From the NCBI GenBank assembly GCA_017607445.1, contig JAEVHH010000001.1, positions 2,852,001 to 2,916,000 of the forward strand: a stretch of 64,000 bases of DNA, given 5' to 3'. This stretch comes from Histoplasma ohiense. Its lineage: Eukaryota > Ascomycota > Eurotiomycetes > Onygenales > Ajellomycetaceae. Positions 1 through 11,708 of the stretch are shown piece by piece; position 1 is the first letter of the stretch, and every line of letters starts with the position of its first letter. The position numbers and the translations under genes are program-made. The notes beneath the pieces were generated by a model. It had not been told where the DNA came from, did no database searches, and saw only the letters and a program-made list of their open reading frames with translations.

Positions 1-2071
1 TAAACCTTCCTCCACCCCGAGAATTTGCAAGGCCAGTAGCCGAGAAAAAAAGCGGCATAGAGCTAGATTCCCACCCATATACCAGAAATTAGGATGGCCA
101 CTGTAGCGCCACATCTATAGCATCATAGGTGAATCAGCATCCTCAAATGGCGCATAATGGATATGTAAACGGGGGAAGCCACGGAAACCTGAGAAGAAGG
201 GTTTGTGGGAAATGTGGGAAATTGGTGAACAGAAAAAATTGATCATACTGCATTGAGTTCCCCTTCTTCATCCAAACCCCACGAGGAATAAAGCTGGTCG
301 GCAACCTTATCCCCCATAATCTTTCTCGCGGTGCTCTTCATATTATCATACCCTGTGGCCAGCACCACGATATCAGCAGCAAGTTTTGTCCCCTTTCCGT
401 CGGCGAGCACCAGGCCATCAGAGTCAAACTGTTCAATTCCCCCATCACTCTGTTTAACCTTTATTTTACCGTCGACAATCAATTTGCTGCATCCGACATC
501 GATATAATACCCACCTCCACGAGTAAAATATTTCTTAAAAATCCCTGCACCATCACGACAAGCATCAAGCTTAAAGCCAGCCCTCGTTAGACCCTCAAGC
601 ATCGCCTTATCCGCACCCTCGCGAAGCATTTTCACGACAGAGACGTGTAAGGCGAACTGTACAGGTACAGGCATGCTCTGTATGTAGGTGTCGGCTTCGT
701 CTGTGGGTGGGCCTGTTTCATCATACATACCAGCTACAAGCGCGCTTACCCCATGCTTCTGTGAGATCACAAAGGTCCCGCGGCGCTGGAGCATGGCTAC
801 CTCTGCGCCGTTCTCATAGAAGTCTTGTGCAATGTCGTGCCCGCTGTTCCCAGTACCAACAACAACAACTTTCTTACTCTTAATGCCCGCGTGCTCGGAG
901 GCGTCTTTATATTGCGAGCTATGATATATTTTACCCTTGAACTTCTCTTTTCCGGGGAAATTGGGCATTAGTGGTTCTCCCGAATGGCCGGTGGCTAGGA
1001 CGATGTGATGTGGATGTACAGTGCAAGTAACACCATCATTCGAACGCACTATCACCGACCATGTCTTTGACTTTTCATCGTACTCGCTTTTTTCAATCTC
1101 CGTGTTGGTCCATACATTGAGCTCCATCACTCTGGCATATTTTTCTAGCCAATCTGCTAGCTTGTCTTTGGGCGTATAGAGGGGCCAACCGGATGGAAAT
1201 GGAAGATATGGCATTTGAGAATACTGAACCGGGTCATGGGTGACCAGAGTCTATATGTGCATGTTCAGCACGATATGGTCATTTCAATCCTTGGGATCTG
1301 AGATCCACATACCCTGTATCGCTTGCGCCAGTTATCACCGACCCTGGAGTTTCGCTCAATGATCAGGGTCGGGATACCTAGTTTACCCAGCCTCGCACCG
1401 ATCATAAGCCCAGCCTGTCCTACACGGGCATTTAGTTAACATGCGTATCACGCAATCGCGGGCGTGGTCAAGATAGGAAAATAAAACATACCTGCTCCAA
1501 TGACAAGAACTGTGGGTTCAATATCTGTGAAACTCTTCTTCTGACGAGGATTATCCACGATGGCATCTGATCCTTTATTAGGTAGATTGAGGCCAGACAT
1601 TTCTTCATATCCCTTTAGCCCCTGCAGGACGAAACCGAGCATATACGCCTTCCAAATATCATCGCTATCGCGGACAAGCCTAAGCATCCCAGAACCTTTT
1701 CCCGTCTCAGTTTCAAAATCGAACATAGTCTCAATCCATTGTAATCCCAGTTTAACTGTTTTAAACTGCGGTTCGAACTGCCCAGATTCCCTAGGGTGAA
1801 ATTTTTCGAACTTTGCTCTCTCCAGATTCTCTTGGAAGTACGCAGCTACCTTGTAAGCACCGTTGATGGTGCGAAGGTCCCACGAGAGAACAACCATATC
1901 GCGCAGCCATGCATCTGTGAGAAAGAGCTTTTGTAAATCGGACACATTTGCCTGAGCCAGTGATGCGCGGAATTTGTCTACCCACTCCACAACAAGTTTG
2001 CGGGGTTCAGCGGGGGGCTGCTTCTCTGGGACATTGGGGAGAGAAACCGTATGCGGCTCTGGTGTCTCCAT
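1..2071 (-). CDS. NTF2-like/flavin-containing monooxygenase (3' end beyond window)
   Basis: FAD- and NADPH-dependent oxygenase of the FMO/YUCCA-like type; its substrate cannot be told from sequence. Exons on the minus strand are 2071-1492, 1419-1313, 1250-249 and 114-1, all with GT..AG borders and in phase, giving at least 601 codons. The last exon runs off the window. Residues about 20-150 look like an NTF2/SnoaL-type domain. The FAD loop VIGAGQAGL is formed across the first splice junction (about residue 190). Further on are the FMO signature FKGKIYHSSQY, the NADPH loop VVGTGNSG and the late motif LATGYD. Exon 4 restores the conserved tail (SGHPNFWYMGGNLALCRFF), so the in-frame stop at 243 lies in an intron and is not the real end. 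Start chosen at the first ATG. The family is secure; no partner gene suggests a pathway. Confidence 0.9.
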
Positions 2072-3895
2072 TTTGAGATCGATAGTAGCAAAAAGACCGT
2101 TAGATATCTAGAAGGACGAAAGAAACAAGGGTCCAGTTTGAGTAAAAGTTGATGCCGGGGAAGTTGGAGATGGAAGGGTCCAGAGGGGGAGACACCTACT
2201 GTTAACGGTTGACCGGACGCGAGATGCAAGGACTCGTGTAACAATTATGCAATAGTTTCTAAGTCAACGAATTGCAATGGTATCAACTACTTTCCTTTCG
2301 AAAGCCATGAAAACAACCATGCAGTGCCATGGGGATGCTAAAATTGAGCGAAAAGCTCATTTGTTAGAACTTTTGATACAAGTTTCAAATGTCAGAAATC
2401 TAGTATGGATAACAATATGGGAAACTGTTCCGCGAAAGCAAGTCATAGTTAACGATACAAAAGCTACAAAGAGTGGATGGGACTTTTCATGTAGTTGGTT
2501 TGGCACCCAAGGATGATCCGATCCAGGAAACCCCCAGGACTCCATTTCATGCCCAAGGTTACACTTTTCTAATGGCCCTTTTGGTTTGACGCCAGGCATG
2601 CCGACGACGGGGTTCGTAGCTTGAACTACTGCGAAATCCTACATGATTTTGAACATTTTATGACTGGTTCAGTTCGTTCACGCAATGCTACCCAAGTTGC
2701 CCTTCTGGGATTCTACTCCAGTAGACCACCAATGCTGGGTCCGTTATTCTGTGTTGTGCCTTGCGGGCCGTCCCGTTCACTAACGCACCCCTCACCGATA
2801 TAGTTGGCCAGTTTGGTTGTCCTCAACTTATTCGCAAATGGGACGGTGCGGAGTGAATATCGTCTTTGCCCAATTGCCCAGTGCCGCGTATTTCCATACA
2901 CTTAAAAAAACAAACCTTATCGATCCAGGAAAGAAACACTTGCGCTTCGGAGGGAGGTTCTTTTGAAGCAATGGGAACGCTGTCAGATGCAGAATGCCGT
3001 CAAAGAGGTGCCACTCTGTAAGAGTGAGTCGCTTTATAGACGCAAGCATCAGATCCAATCATGCTCTTCGAACCTCCAAAGAAGCAGACGTTTATGAAGA
3101 GAGATGATCCGGGCCACCAAAGCACACAATAACCGCTGAGAACCTGGAGAAGTTTTGGGGCCCACATTGGGCCATCCCGCACTGAATACATCAGGTTCCA
3201 GACGGTGTCTTCCTGGATGGAACACGAAGAGGACACATTGGCATAATCGGGAGATCCGGTTTTGCGGGCAGCGGGGCCTCCATGTTGAGCAACCTTTGTA
3301 ATTCATCTCTGATAAAAAATCCCGTCTCCATATTCAAACAAAAACACCCCCAATCGACGCAAATTTGTTTTCTCGTACTGCCTGATCTAAACGTCTGCCT
3401 CACCCTGCCAGAACCTTCAACAAACAGCCCTCTTATTGGAGCAAGATCAACTCAAAAAATATGAGCACCACGAGCGGCGCTGGAGGAGGTGGAAATAACG
3501 AGCCCTATAAGCTCGCAAGGCCTAAGGATGAAGAGCTATGTACTAGAGTAAACCGCGAGAGAGTCGAAGGAGCGCAGGGAGAGGGGGAAGAAAGAAAGAG
3601 AAAAGCAACAGGCCAACCGAGAAATGATGGACAAGGCAGGGAGAGACTCTAAGGACCGCCGACCAGGAGGTGGTGGTGCCATCACCTAAAAATTGGCTTC
3701 AAGTTAGCACTCAAGTATTGGTTGCTACGGACCATAAATTCCAAGGAGTCCTAGGTTACTCTGATCGCCTCTCCGCTACCCACATGATGGCGATCAAGTG
3801 TACGACTTAACGAGAATGCGGAGAGATCTCATAGTGTTGCTGATGATTTCATGTCAAATGATTCACTATAACTTTACAGCAATGCACATTCCTCC
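2072..3895. other. intergenic, 1.8 kb, with one doubtful small ORF
   Basis: It separates the monooxygenase from the phosphotransferase relic, both on the minus strand. The first part should hold the monooxygenase promoter. On the plus strand, 3461-3652 opens with ATG and encodes a short Gly-rich then Glu/Arg/Lys-rich peptide (starts MSTTSGAGGGGNNEPYKLAR). A similarly charged stretch continues in another frame to about 3690, so it may be a frameshifted small gene, but I recognise no family. Overlapping open frames on the minus strand at 3000-3400 show no consistent coding frame. Confidence 0.4.
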
Positions 3896-5176
3896 TCAGA
3901 AGCCGCCTTCTGCTCCATCTTCATCCGTAAATGACTCTAAGCCTCCTCGTACCTTGCCGTCAAGCAAGTAGACATTAAGTTTACCCCCATAACAAATCAT
4001 GTCTAACTGGTGATAGAAGATGGCATCCACATCCAAGCTCTTTCTAGCTGCGGAATTGAACCAGAACTCTCCGCTCGTCCAAGAGTTGCGCATTAACTTG
4101 GAAATGCGCTGCACATTGGACTTTGTCCTACACTTCTCAGCTTCTATCTGCTCAAGGGCGTATAGAAACTGTTTCAATCTAGGTGTATACTGAGCCACAA
4201 AATCTTCCATGGTGTAGCCTCGCTCCAGCCGCGTATCAGGGCCTACCAACAATAGCCGCCAGGGTAGATCGTAAGCGAACTGTGCGGGCATAGAGTTTGT
4301 GAACTCCAGCTCAAGGACTGCAGTGATCTGGAACGTTTCACTGTTCACCAGAATGTTAGCAGGTCGGAGATCATCGCAAAAAAAGCTTGAAGGGGCCATT
4401 CTCATTGATACAGTTTCTTGCCGCTAGCTGCTGAAAAAGATGGCGCGCAATATACCGCCTCCTAGCATCCGTAGGATCAGAGGCGAGGTTGCGCTGGGTG
4501 TGGAGGTGGACCAAGTGTTGGTCTGCAAGACTCTTGAAGTATTCATTCGCAGATGAAAAGCGCTCCGTAGGGAATCGGTTAATTGGATACCCCGTGGATG
4601 TGGCCAGTTCATTCATATTATATGTCAAGGGCCTTCCAGTGACGGCCCATGTATTTGCGCCTTCAACGACTTCCAATATAGCTCCGATGTGAGTGAAATC
4701 GAGGTTGTAAAGTTGAAGCATGAAATTGGCTATCTGACGGTACACAATGTTCAATGTGGTGTCATCAACATCAGGGTTCAGAATTTCCTTTTCTTCCCTG
4801 TTCGCGGTCGGCTTCTTCAAGATGTCTGACAAATGTATTCCCTCGATGTATTCCATAATAATAAATAGTCCTAATTGTTGAGGGCTGTCCACAGTTTCAT
4901 AACTTGCACCTCTTTCTCCAGCTTTTCATCCCTCAAAGCTGTGACCCCAGCTTTAGTAAACCGGATTATAGCATCAGGGCAAGTATCTTTAAATTTAATA
5001 TGAATGCATATACTAAAGGAGCCCCGATAATAGTGTACAATCCTTTCGGGATCACCACCCTGGCGACGGTGAGCGACGAAAGTAGCTATTTCATCCATTG
5101 AATCCAGAACTCTGTCTTTCCAAGCTATCCATTCTGTTTCACCCTTGTCCTCTGCGATCTCGTCAACAGAAGCCAT
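3896..5176 (-). pseudogene. aminoglycoside phosphotransferase (APH)-family kinase, disrupted
   Basis: Relic of the large fungal family of APH/choline-kinase-like phosphotransferases, whose substrates are mostly unknown. Three minus-strand reading frames join end to end. The N-terminal part has IAWKDRVLDSMDEIATFV and later EVQVMK, the middle part FIIMEYIEG and TGRPLTYNMNEL, the C-terminal part FCDDLRPANILV (the catalytic-loop equivalent). Around 4880 the sequence jumps straight from EVQVMK to the DSPQQLG segment. About 20 residues usual in the family are missing and the frame changes, with no room for an intron. Near 4381-4390 one extra T in a T run shifts the frame just before CDDLRP. The DFE-type metal site reads ELE. 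Start placed at 5176 (MASVDEI); an in-frame ATG lies at 5272. Probably inactive unless these are sequence errors. Confidence 0.75.
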
Positions 5177-5861
5177 CGTCACTTGATCACAGTGTATGAC
5201 GCCCAAGCCTTGGGGCCGATTTGGGTGACGAGACCGCGGTTTGCCGTCCAGATTCCTTTCGCACACGGTCAAGGTCTCTGAACTAAAAAAGAAGACGTGG
5301 TTGGTTCTGGTGGAGTGGTGGAAGCTGATGAGGTGATGGTAGGGGTGGTTTGTTGAAGGTCGCTAGTTATTCCCGACGACACTAGTCTATAATAGGGATT
5401 CCATACGTTTCGGCAAAGAAACCTTGGAATCGGTGATGATATCACGTGGTCGGCACCCCGTTCCGCCAATCAGCAAACCCGGACCGCGACCCAAAGGGGA
5501 CTCCGCAATCGAGCCGTGATTGGGGCGGCAGAAAAATTGACCCTCCCCTGGTTCTAGGGCGGTCAGCAGCAACATCATCACCGTTCCAGATTGATTCCGC
5601 CAGCTTCTACTTTCTTAACCACGCATCCTACGTATTTCAAGCTTCACCACTCTACTGTGGTTAGTCGCATACATGTTAGGAAATATTTTGTCATATTAAC
5701 TTTCAACTATGCCCATATTATCTTCTCCTTTTTGACACCCCTCCCAACCTCTCCTATCACCCTCCCCAGCTAACAAAAAAGCTTAAAATCACCCACAGCT
5801 TCTTCTCACTTTCGAAGGAATCAGTCTCCCCTCAGCTGCGTATTCTGTCTTCATAAGCGCT
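5177..5861. promoter_or_regulatory. divergent intergenic region before sin3
   Basis: This 0.7-kb gap lies between the relic kinase gene on the minus strand and sin3 on the plus strand. The sin3-proximal part (5680-5850) is pyrimidine-rich, as is common in leaders of highly expressed filamentous-fungal genes. I see no RNA gene or repeat in it. Confidence 0.4.
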
Positions 5862-8800
5862 ATGAATACCGCAAATAAGGATCCATGGAACTCAGGGGGA
5901 GGTGGATCGCAATCTCATCCTGGAGTTGACCAGATGAACCAGCCCCCAACACGGCCTCTGGGATCTTATGGGTAAGTCGTTTCTTCTCTTTTGGCACAAA
6001 CACATCCTTGTGTCATCATCGTAATAGATTGCAAACCATTCTTTATTGAGTTCTTTGACACTAACGTATCTCTTTTGATATCATAGTGAGCTCCTCTTTC
6101 CATTATCCCCTTGTTTGCCGTCACTCAGATGCGACAACAGCGCCAAGATCTGGGCCAGAAGCACAATGGTATTCCATGGACGCGCAGAAACTTGCAAGAA
6201 CTGACTTGTTTCCCGTTATATAGGCCCGTACCATCCTGTCAACCAGCCCTCCGGGCATACACTCCCAGCTCTATCAGATTTAACTCAAGGCGCTGGCGCC
6301 CCTCCAGCATCTCACCAAGCCCCTCCTAGATATGGCCAGCATAAACAGCCATCTCATCCCCCAGGCCATGCTCTTCCCGGCATTGGTCAGTCGATGCAAC
6401 ATTCACCCCAACAAGCCACTTTGAATCGCGAACGCGAAAGAGACTCGAGAGAGCGAGAGCGAGACCGTGAGCTCGATAGACAACGAGAGCTAGCTCGCGA
6501 GGACGAAATGATACAAAGAGAGCGCGAATACCGAGAACGAGACCGGGAACTCATGGATCGGTATAATCGTGACCAACCGCGTCATCCTGTACAAAGCCAT
6601 GCCGGTCCCATTCCTATTCACCAACCCGTGGCATCGAAAGGCCACAACCCGCTTGGTGGGCCCAATGGTCTCCTCTCGAACCTCGGTGCAAATGCTGCGC
6701 CTAACCCTCCACAAGGCTCTATTCCTAGTTCGAATCCCCCTGGGGGCTTATTTGGGAACCAGATGCAACAGCACACAGATGGCCCTCCCAGAACATATCT
6801 CCACCAAGGCCAGCCGCCTCAGCAGTCGATGCTTGGGTTCAATGGTAATGCACCACCTCAGATTCCAGGAAGTGTATCTGCATTAGCACAAGGACAACAA
6901 CCAATTTTAAACGTAAGTTGACATCTCCGGGGAGTGTCTTCCCATTTGTGTGCTCCCCTTTTTCTTTTTTTGTTCGGCAATTGGACTAGAGAGGTTTGGA
7001 GTTTCAAGATCCCTTACGCACAAAGAATGGCTTTGTGGGATGTGATGATGTTCGTTGAGAAAACGCCTTTTGGCACTGCTGCACCTCGAGTGCTTAGAAA
7101 GCCATTTTTTCACACGGTTTTCGAACCACGGTTCAAAGAATACGCCTATTGACAATGGCGTCATTCTCTGGAACACTTAGCTACCCCAAAACTATACGTT
7201 TGAGCCCTAGGAATAAACCCATTTGTCGTTGAGCTCATTTCTTGTCTGGATTCAATACTTCCTGAAGTCGTTCTTTTCTGTCTTCCTTGCACCACTGGAA
7301 AACTGGCTGGGCGTGTACTAATGGCAAACGATTGACAGGATGCATTAAGCTATCTTGACCAGGTGAAAGTTCGATTTGTCGAACAACCTGATGTCTATAA
7401 CCGTTTCCTGGATATCATGAAAGACTTCAAAAGTCAAGCGTAAGTGCCATTTTAAAACCATAGTCAGAAGTGGGAAAATACTAACTCTCTTCCGTAGAAT
7501 TGACACACCTGGTGTTATCCAAAGGGTTTCCACCCTGTTCAATGGCCACCCGACCCTTATTCAAGGATTTAACACGTTTCTGCCGCCCGGATACCGAATC
7601 GAATGTGGCACTGAAGATAACCCAGATGCGATTCGGGTGACAACTCCGTCAGGTACAAACACCATTTCAATGCAATCGGCAGCAAGACCATCTTTGGAAA
7701 CAGCGGGTGACTCTGTGCCGCAAGGTGGCTCTGCACCTGCCGCCGGATCTGATTACTATGACCAATCTCGTGCCGGATGGCAGCAACCACCCATTCAAAG
7801 CCAACAACAGCAACAACCCCAACAGATGTCAAGAATGAATATTGGCCCTGGCGGACCTTATTCTCCAAAAGGACATTTGATGCCATCTGCCATGTACGGT
7901 GGAAAACAAGGCGCGCAGAATCAACCCCAGGAGTCTGCTTACGACTACCCGGGCCAACAAGATCTACAAGCGCAAAGTAACGCTGCAGCAATTGCTCACC
8001 AGCAAGAACAACGTGGTGTTTCACAGTTGCAGAGTGCCGTTTCTGCTGCAACAGCAGGCTCAGGACGATCATCAGTCATGAATATGGGAGGTATGCAACC
8101 GCAGGGCCCGACCCAACCCATGAATAACCTGACGGGTTTGGGTCCCGGTGTGCTTCAAGGTGTGCAGGGTGATATGAGTAAACGTGGTCCCGTTGAGTTT
8201 AATCATGCTATTAGCTACGTTAATAAGATAAAGGTATGCGCTCCTTATGGTTGTTAGTAGCCCACATATAGATAAGCCATTTGCTCACCCACTATGTTTT
8301 TTGGATAGAACCGCTTTGCCGATTCTCCCGACACATATAAACAGTTCCTAGAAATCCTCCAGACATACCAGCGAGAGTCGAAACCAATTCAGGATGTTTA
8401 CGCTCAGGTTACGCTCCTTTTCAACTCTGCCCCGGACCTTCTAGAAGATTTCAAACAATTCCTTCCGGAATCAGCAGCCCAAGCAAAAGCTCAAGCAGCA
8501 GCAGCTCGCCAATTAGCTGAAGAGGCTACGCCTCTAAGTAATATACGAGGTGAGGCCGGATATGCAAGCTCATCCACCTTGCTCCAGGCTCAAAACCGTG
8601 ATGTCAAAATGCCCCCTCTGGGCCAGTTTAATGTGAAGGAACATACAAAAGATATAAAAAAACGACGTGGCCAACCTCCCTCGCAGCCCCCAGGGGGTGC
8701 CGGTTTGGGAACATCCTCAAATGTAGTTGCTGATTCTGCTAGCATCACCGGCAGTCAGGCAAACAGGGCTCCAGGTACGCAGCCAGGCACCGCCGGCAAG

Positions 8801-11708
8801 AGAGCCAAATTGAGTCACAAGCCGACGACCCAAGCTGAAGTTCCCCCTGCGGTATCTCCAACACTCGTCCCGGCTCTTCCAGAACCGATTTCTCCCACCT
8901 TTACACTCACTCCGTCTCATGAAGAATATGCATTTTTCGATCGCGTCAAGAAGTACATAGGGAACAAGCAAACTTTTGGTGAATTCTTGAAGCTTTGCAA
9001 CCTTTATTCGGCGGACCTGATCGATAGAAATATCCTTATCAACAGAGCGGCTAGTTTCATAGGGGGTAACCAGGAAATTATGTCATGGTTCAAGAGATTT
9101 ATGCACGTTGAGCCTAAGGATGAGATCATTGAACCGAAAGCCAAACCTGAGTCTGGCGTTGTTAATTTATCCCATTGCCGAGCCCTTGGCCCTAGTTATC
9201 GACTGCTGCCGAAGCGTGAGCGCCAGAAGCCTTGCAGCGGTCGTGATGATATGTGCCAGAGTGTTCTTAATGATGAATGGGCGTCACACCCCACATGGGC
9301 CTCAGAGGATTCGGGCTTTGTTGCCCATCGCAAAAATCAGTATGAAGACTCTCTCCACCGTATTGAAGAGGATAGGCATGATTACGATCATCACATCGAA
9401 GCTTGTATTCGTACCATTCAGCTTATGGAACCCCTTGTCCAGCAAATGGCGACAATGACTGAAGCTGAGAGAGCGAATTTCAAACTCCCTCCTGGGCTTG
9501 GAGGGCAAAGCGAGACGATTTACAGGAGAATCATTAAAAAGATTTATGATAGAGAACGTGGTCAGAGAGTTATTGATGAGATGTTTGCACGACCATGCAG
9601 TGTGCTTCCTATTGTTCTTGCCCGGCTTAAGCAGAAGTGCGAAGAATGGAAAGCTAGTCAAGTAAGTAACCCCTTAGCTCCTATACTGCGGGTGTGCGCT
9701 TCAAGCGTACTAATGATGTTTCGCAGCGTGAATGGGATAAAGTATGGCGCGAGCAAATGCAGAAAGGCTTTTGGAGAAGTCTTGACCACCAGGCTATAAT
9801 CATGAAAGGATCCGACAAGAAACTGTTCATCGCAAAACACATACAGCACGAGATCCAAGCCAAACTCGAAGAACTCCGAAATGTCAGGAAGAGCGGATAT
9901 CAGGTCCCCAACTATCAATTTGATTTCGTCTTCGATGATTCGGAGGTTCTTGTGGATGCAACTCATCTTTTGTTATGCTATATCGACCACAACTCTAGCG
10001 GCTTTGGAGCAGATCCAAACAAAGTCATAAACTTCTTGAAAGACTTCATTCCTGTTTTCTTTGGCATGGATCGTGAGGGCTTCAAAACATATCTCAGTGA
10101 GGTTTATGACACCACGCCTACCAGCGAGGAAGCTGAAGATGAAAGTCCCCCACCTGAAGATATTTCTACGATCCGATCTCGCAGAATTGCGAATGGCAAA
10201 AAGTTAGATCTTTTACGCGATGTTCTCGAACGCCGCAATGAAAAGACTCCACGTATTGATAGAGATGTTAGTGTGCGCTCTGGCAGCAGAGCGTCCACAC
10301 CGGGTATAGGAACCCTTGTTCCATCCACCCCAATTCCAGACCCAACTGATCCATTCGACGTTGCTGAACTGAAGTGGATGGAGCATCCAAGCCAGGGAAA
10401 TTTTAACCAACAGCGCGAAATTCCCTTGAACGAATCATACAAGAAAAAGTTCCATCATCTCTACTGCAACTTAAACATCTACTGCTTTATCCGCTCGTTC
10501 GAAATTTTCTATAGCCGCCTTCTCCGCATTAAATTGTACGAGAAAGAGGCTCACGAAGCTGTGCGCAGAGCGATGGCTCCAAAGGCGGCCTACGACCTTG
10601 GGATGATCGACAAGTCTCCTTCTGATCTCCTCTACGATACGGACCCAAAGTCCATTTTGTACCATCAGATCGTCCGCATGTGCGAGGAAGTGATCAAAGG
10701 AAACATCGATATGTCTCATATGGAAGAGACCCTGCGTCGGTTTTATTTGAAGACTGGCTGGCAGCTGTACAACTTGGACAAGATATTGAGTGGGATTTCT
10801 AGATATGCTGGCGGGATTTTTAATTCTGACCCTAAGGATAAGAGCTCCGATATCATCAATATCTTCTTTAAGGAGCGTGCCAAGGACACGACAACTCATA
10901 ACCAAGAGATCCAATACCGGAAGCAGATTGAGAAATTAATTAAGGAAGGGGATATTTACCGAGTTACCTTCGTAAGTGTTGAGCTTTCAAAAAAAAAAAA
11001 AAAAAAGGAAAAAAGAAAGAAAAAAAGCCTTAAGTAGGATGAAGCTAACTATCCCGTCATATTTAGATCCCTGCCACTAAGCATGTCACGGCTCAGCTTT
11101 TAACCGCTGAGGATGGTACTCTTGACAATGACGAGCTCAACGCAGAAGCTAGGTGGTCATACTATGTCTCTGCGTTCTCGATGCGCGACCCGACTGAAGG
11201 AGTTCCATTCTCACAAATGCGCATGCCTTTCTTGAGACGGAACCTCCCTGGCAAAATGGATTCTGATGAAGAATATAGCCTGTATTACAAGCCTCTCATC
11301 AACCATGACGGGCTGGTCATCCGGATATGCGCCAACAGCTATCACATTCTGTACGAACCTGGCACTGAGGATTGGTGGTATCGCCAGCCCAATCCGGAAG
11401 AGGACCCTACAGAGGCTGCGAGGGAGCGTGCTGCGGTCAAGGAAAGACGCAAAGACCGGTTCAGGGAAAAGTTCGTCGACAACCCCAGCTGGGCGCAAGA
11501 TTTCACGGAGGAGGAGATTGACCAGTCAAACCAACAATTCCGATCGTGGGTCGGCGATACAAAGGTGCAAGCGGAGCCGACAACGACGCGTGGCGATCAT
11601 CGTGGTAATTCTAGTAAAGATGGCGATACAGAGATGAAGGAAGATAAGGGCCAAAACGCAGACGAGGAAATGACCGACGCGGCTCCAGAAGTTCCAGCGG
11701 CATCGTAA
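5862..11708 (+). CDS. sin3: Sin3 transcriptional corepressor scaffold
   Basis: Scaffold of the nuclear Rpd3/Sin3 histone deacetylase complexes. Exons: 5862-5971, 6224-6912, 7339-7439, 7498-8233, 8309-9661, 9727-10971, 11067-11708, giving about 1,624 residues, normal for fungal Sin3. After a disordered Gln/Pro/Arg-rich start come PAH1 (about 268-332, ALSYLDQVKVRF), PAH2 (about 530-600, AISYVNKIKNRF across a splice), PAH3 (about 753-815, YAFFDRVKKYIG) and the HDAC-interaction domain (from about 831, LSHCRALGPSYRLLP). The long Sin3 C-terminal region follows. All later splice phases agree, but exon 1 (ends in phase 2) and the exon at 6224 (needs phase 1) do not, so the N-terminal join is unresolved. 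An Arg/Glu-rich stretch lies at 6421-6570. Confidence 0.93.
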
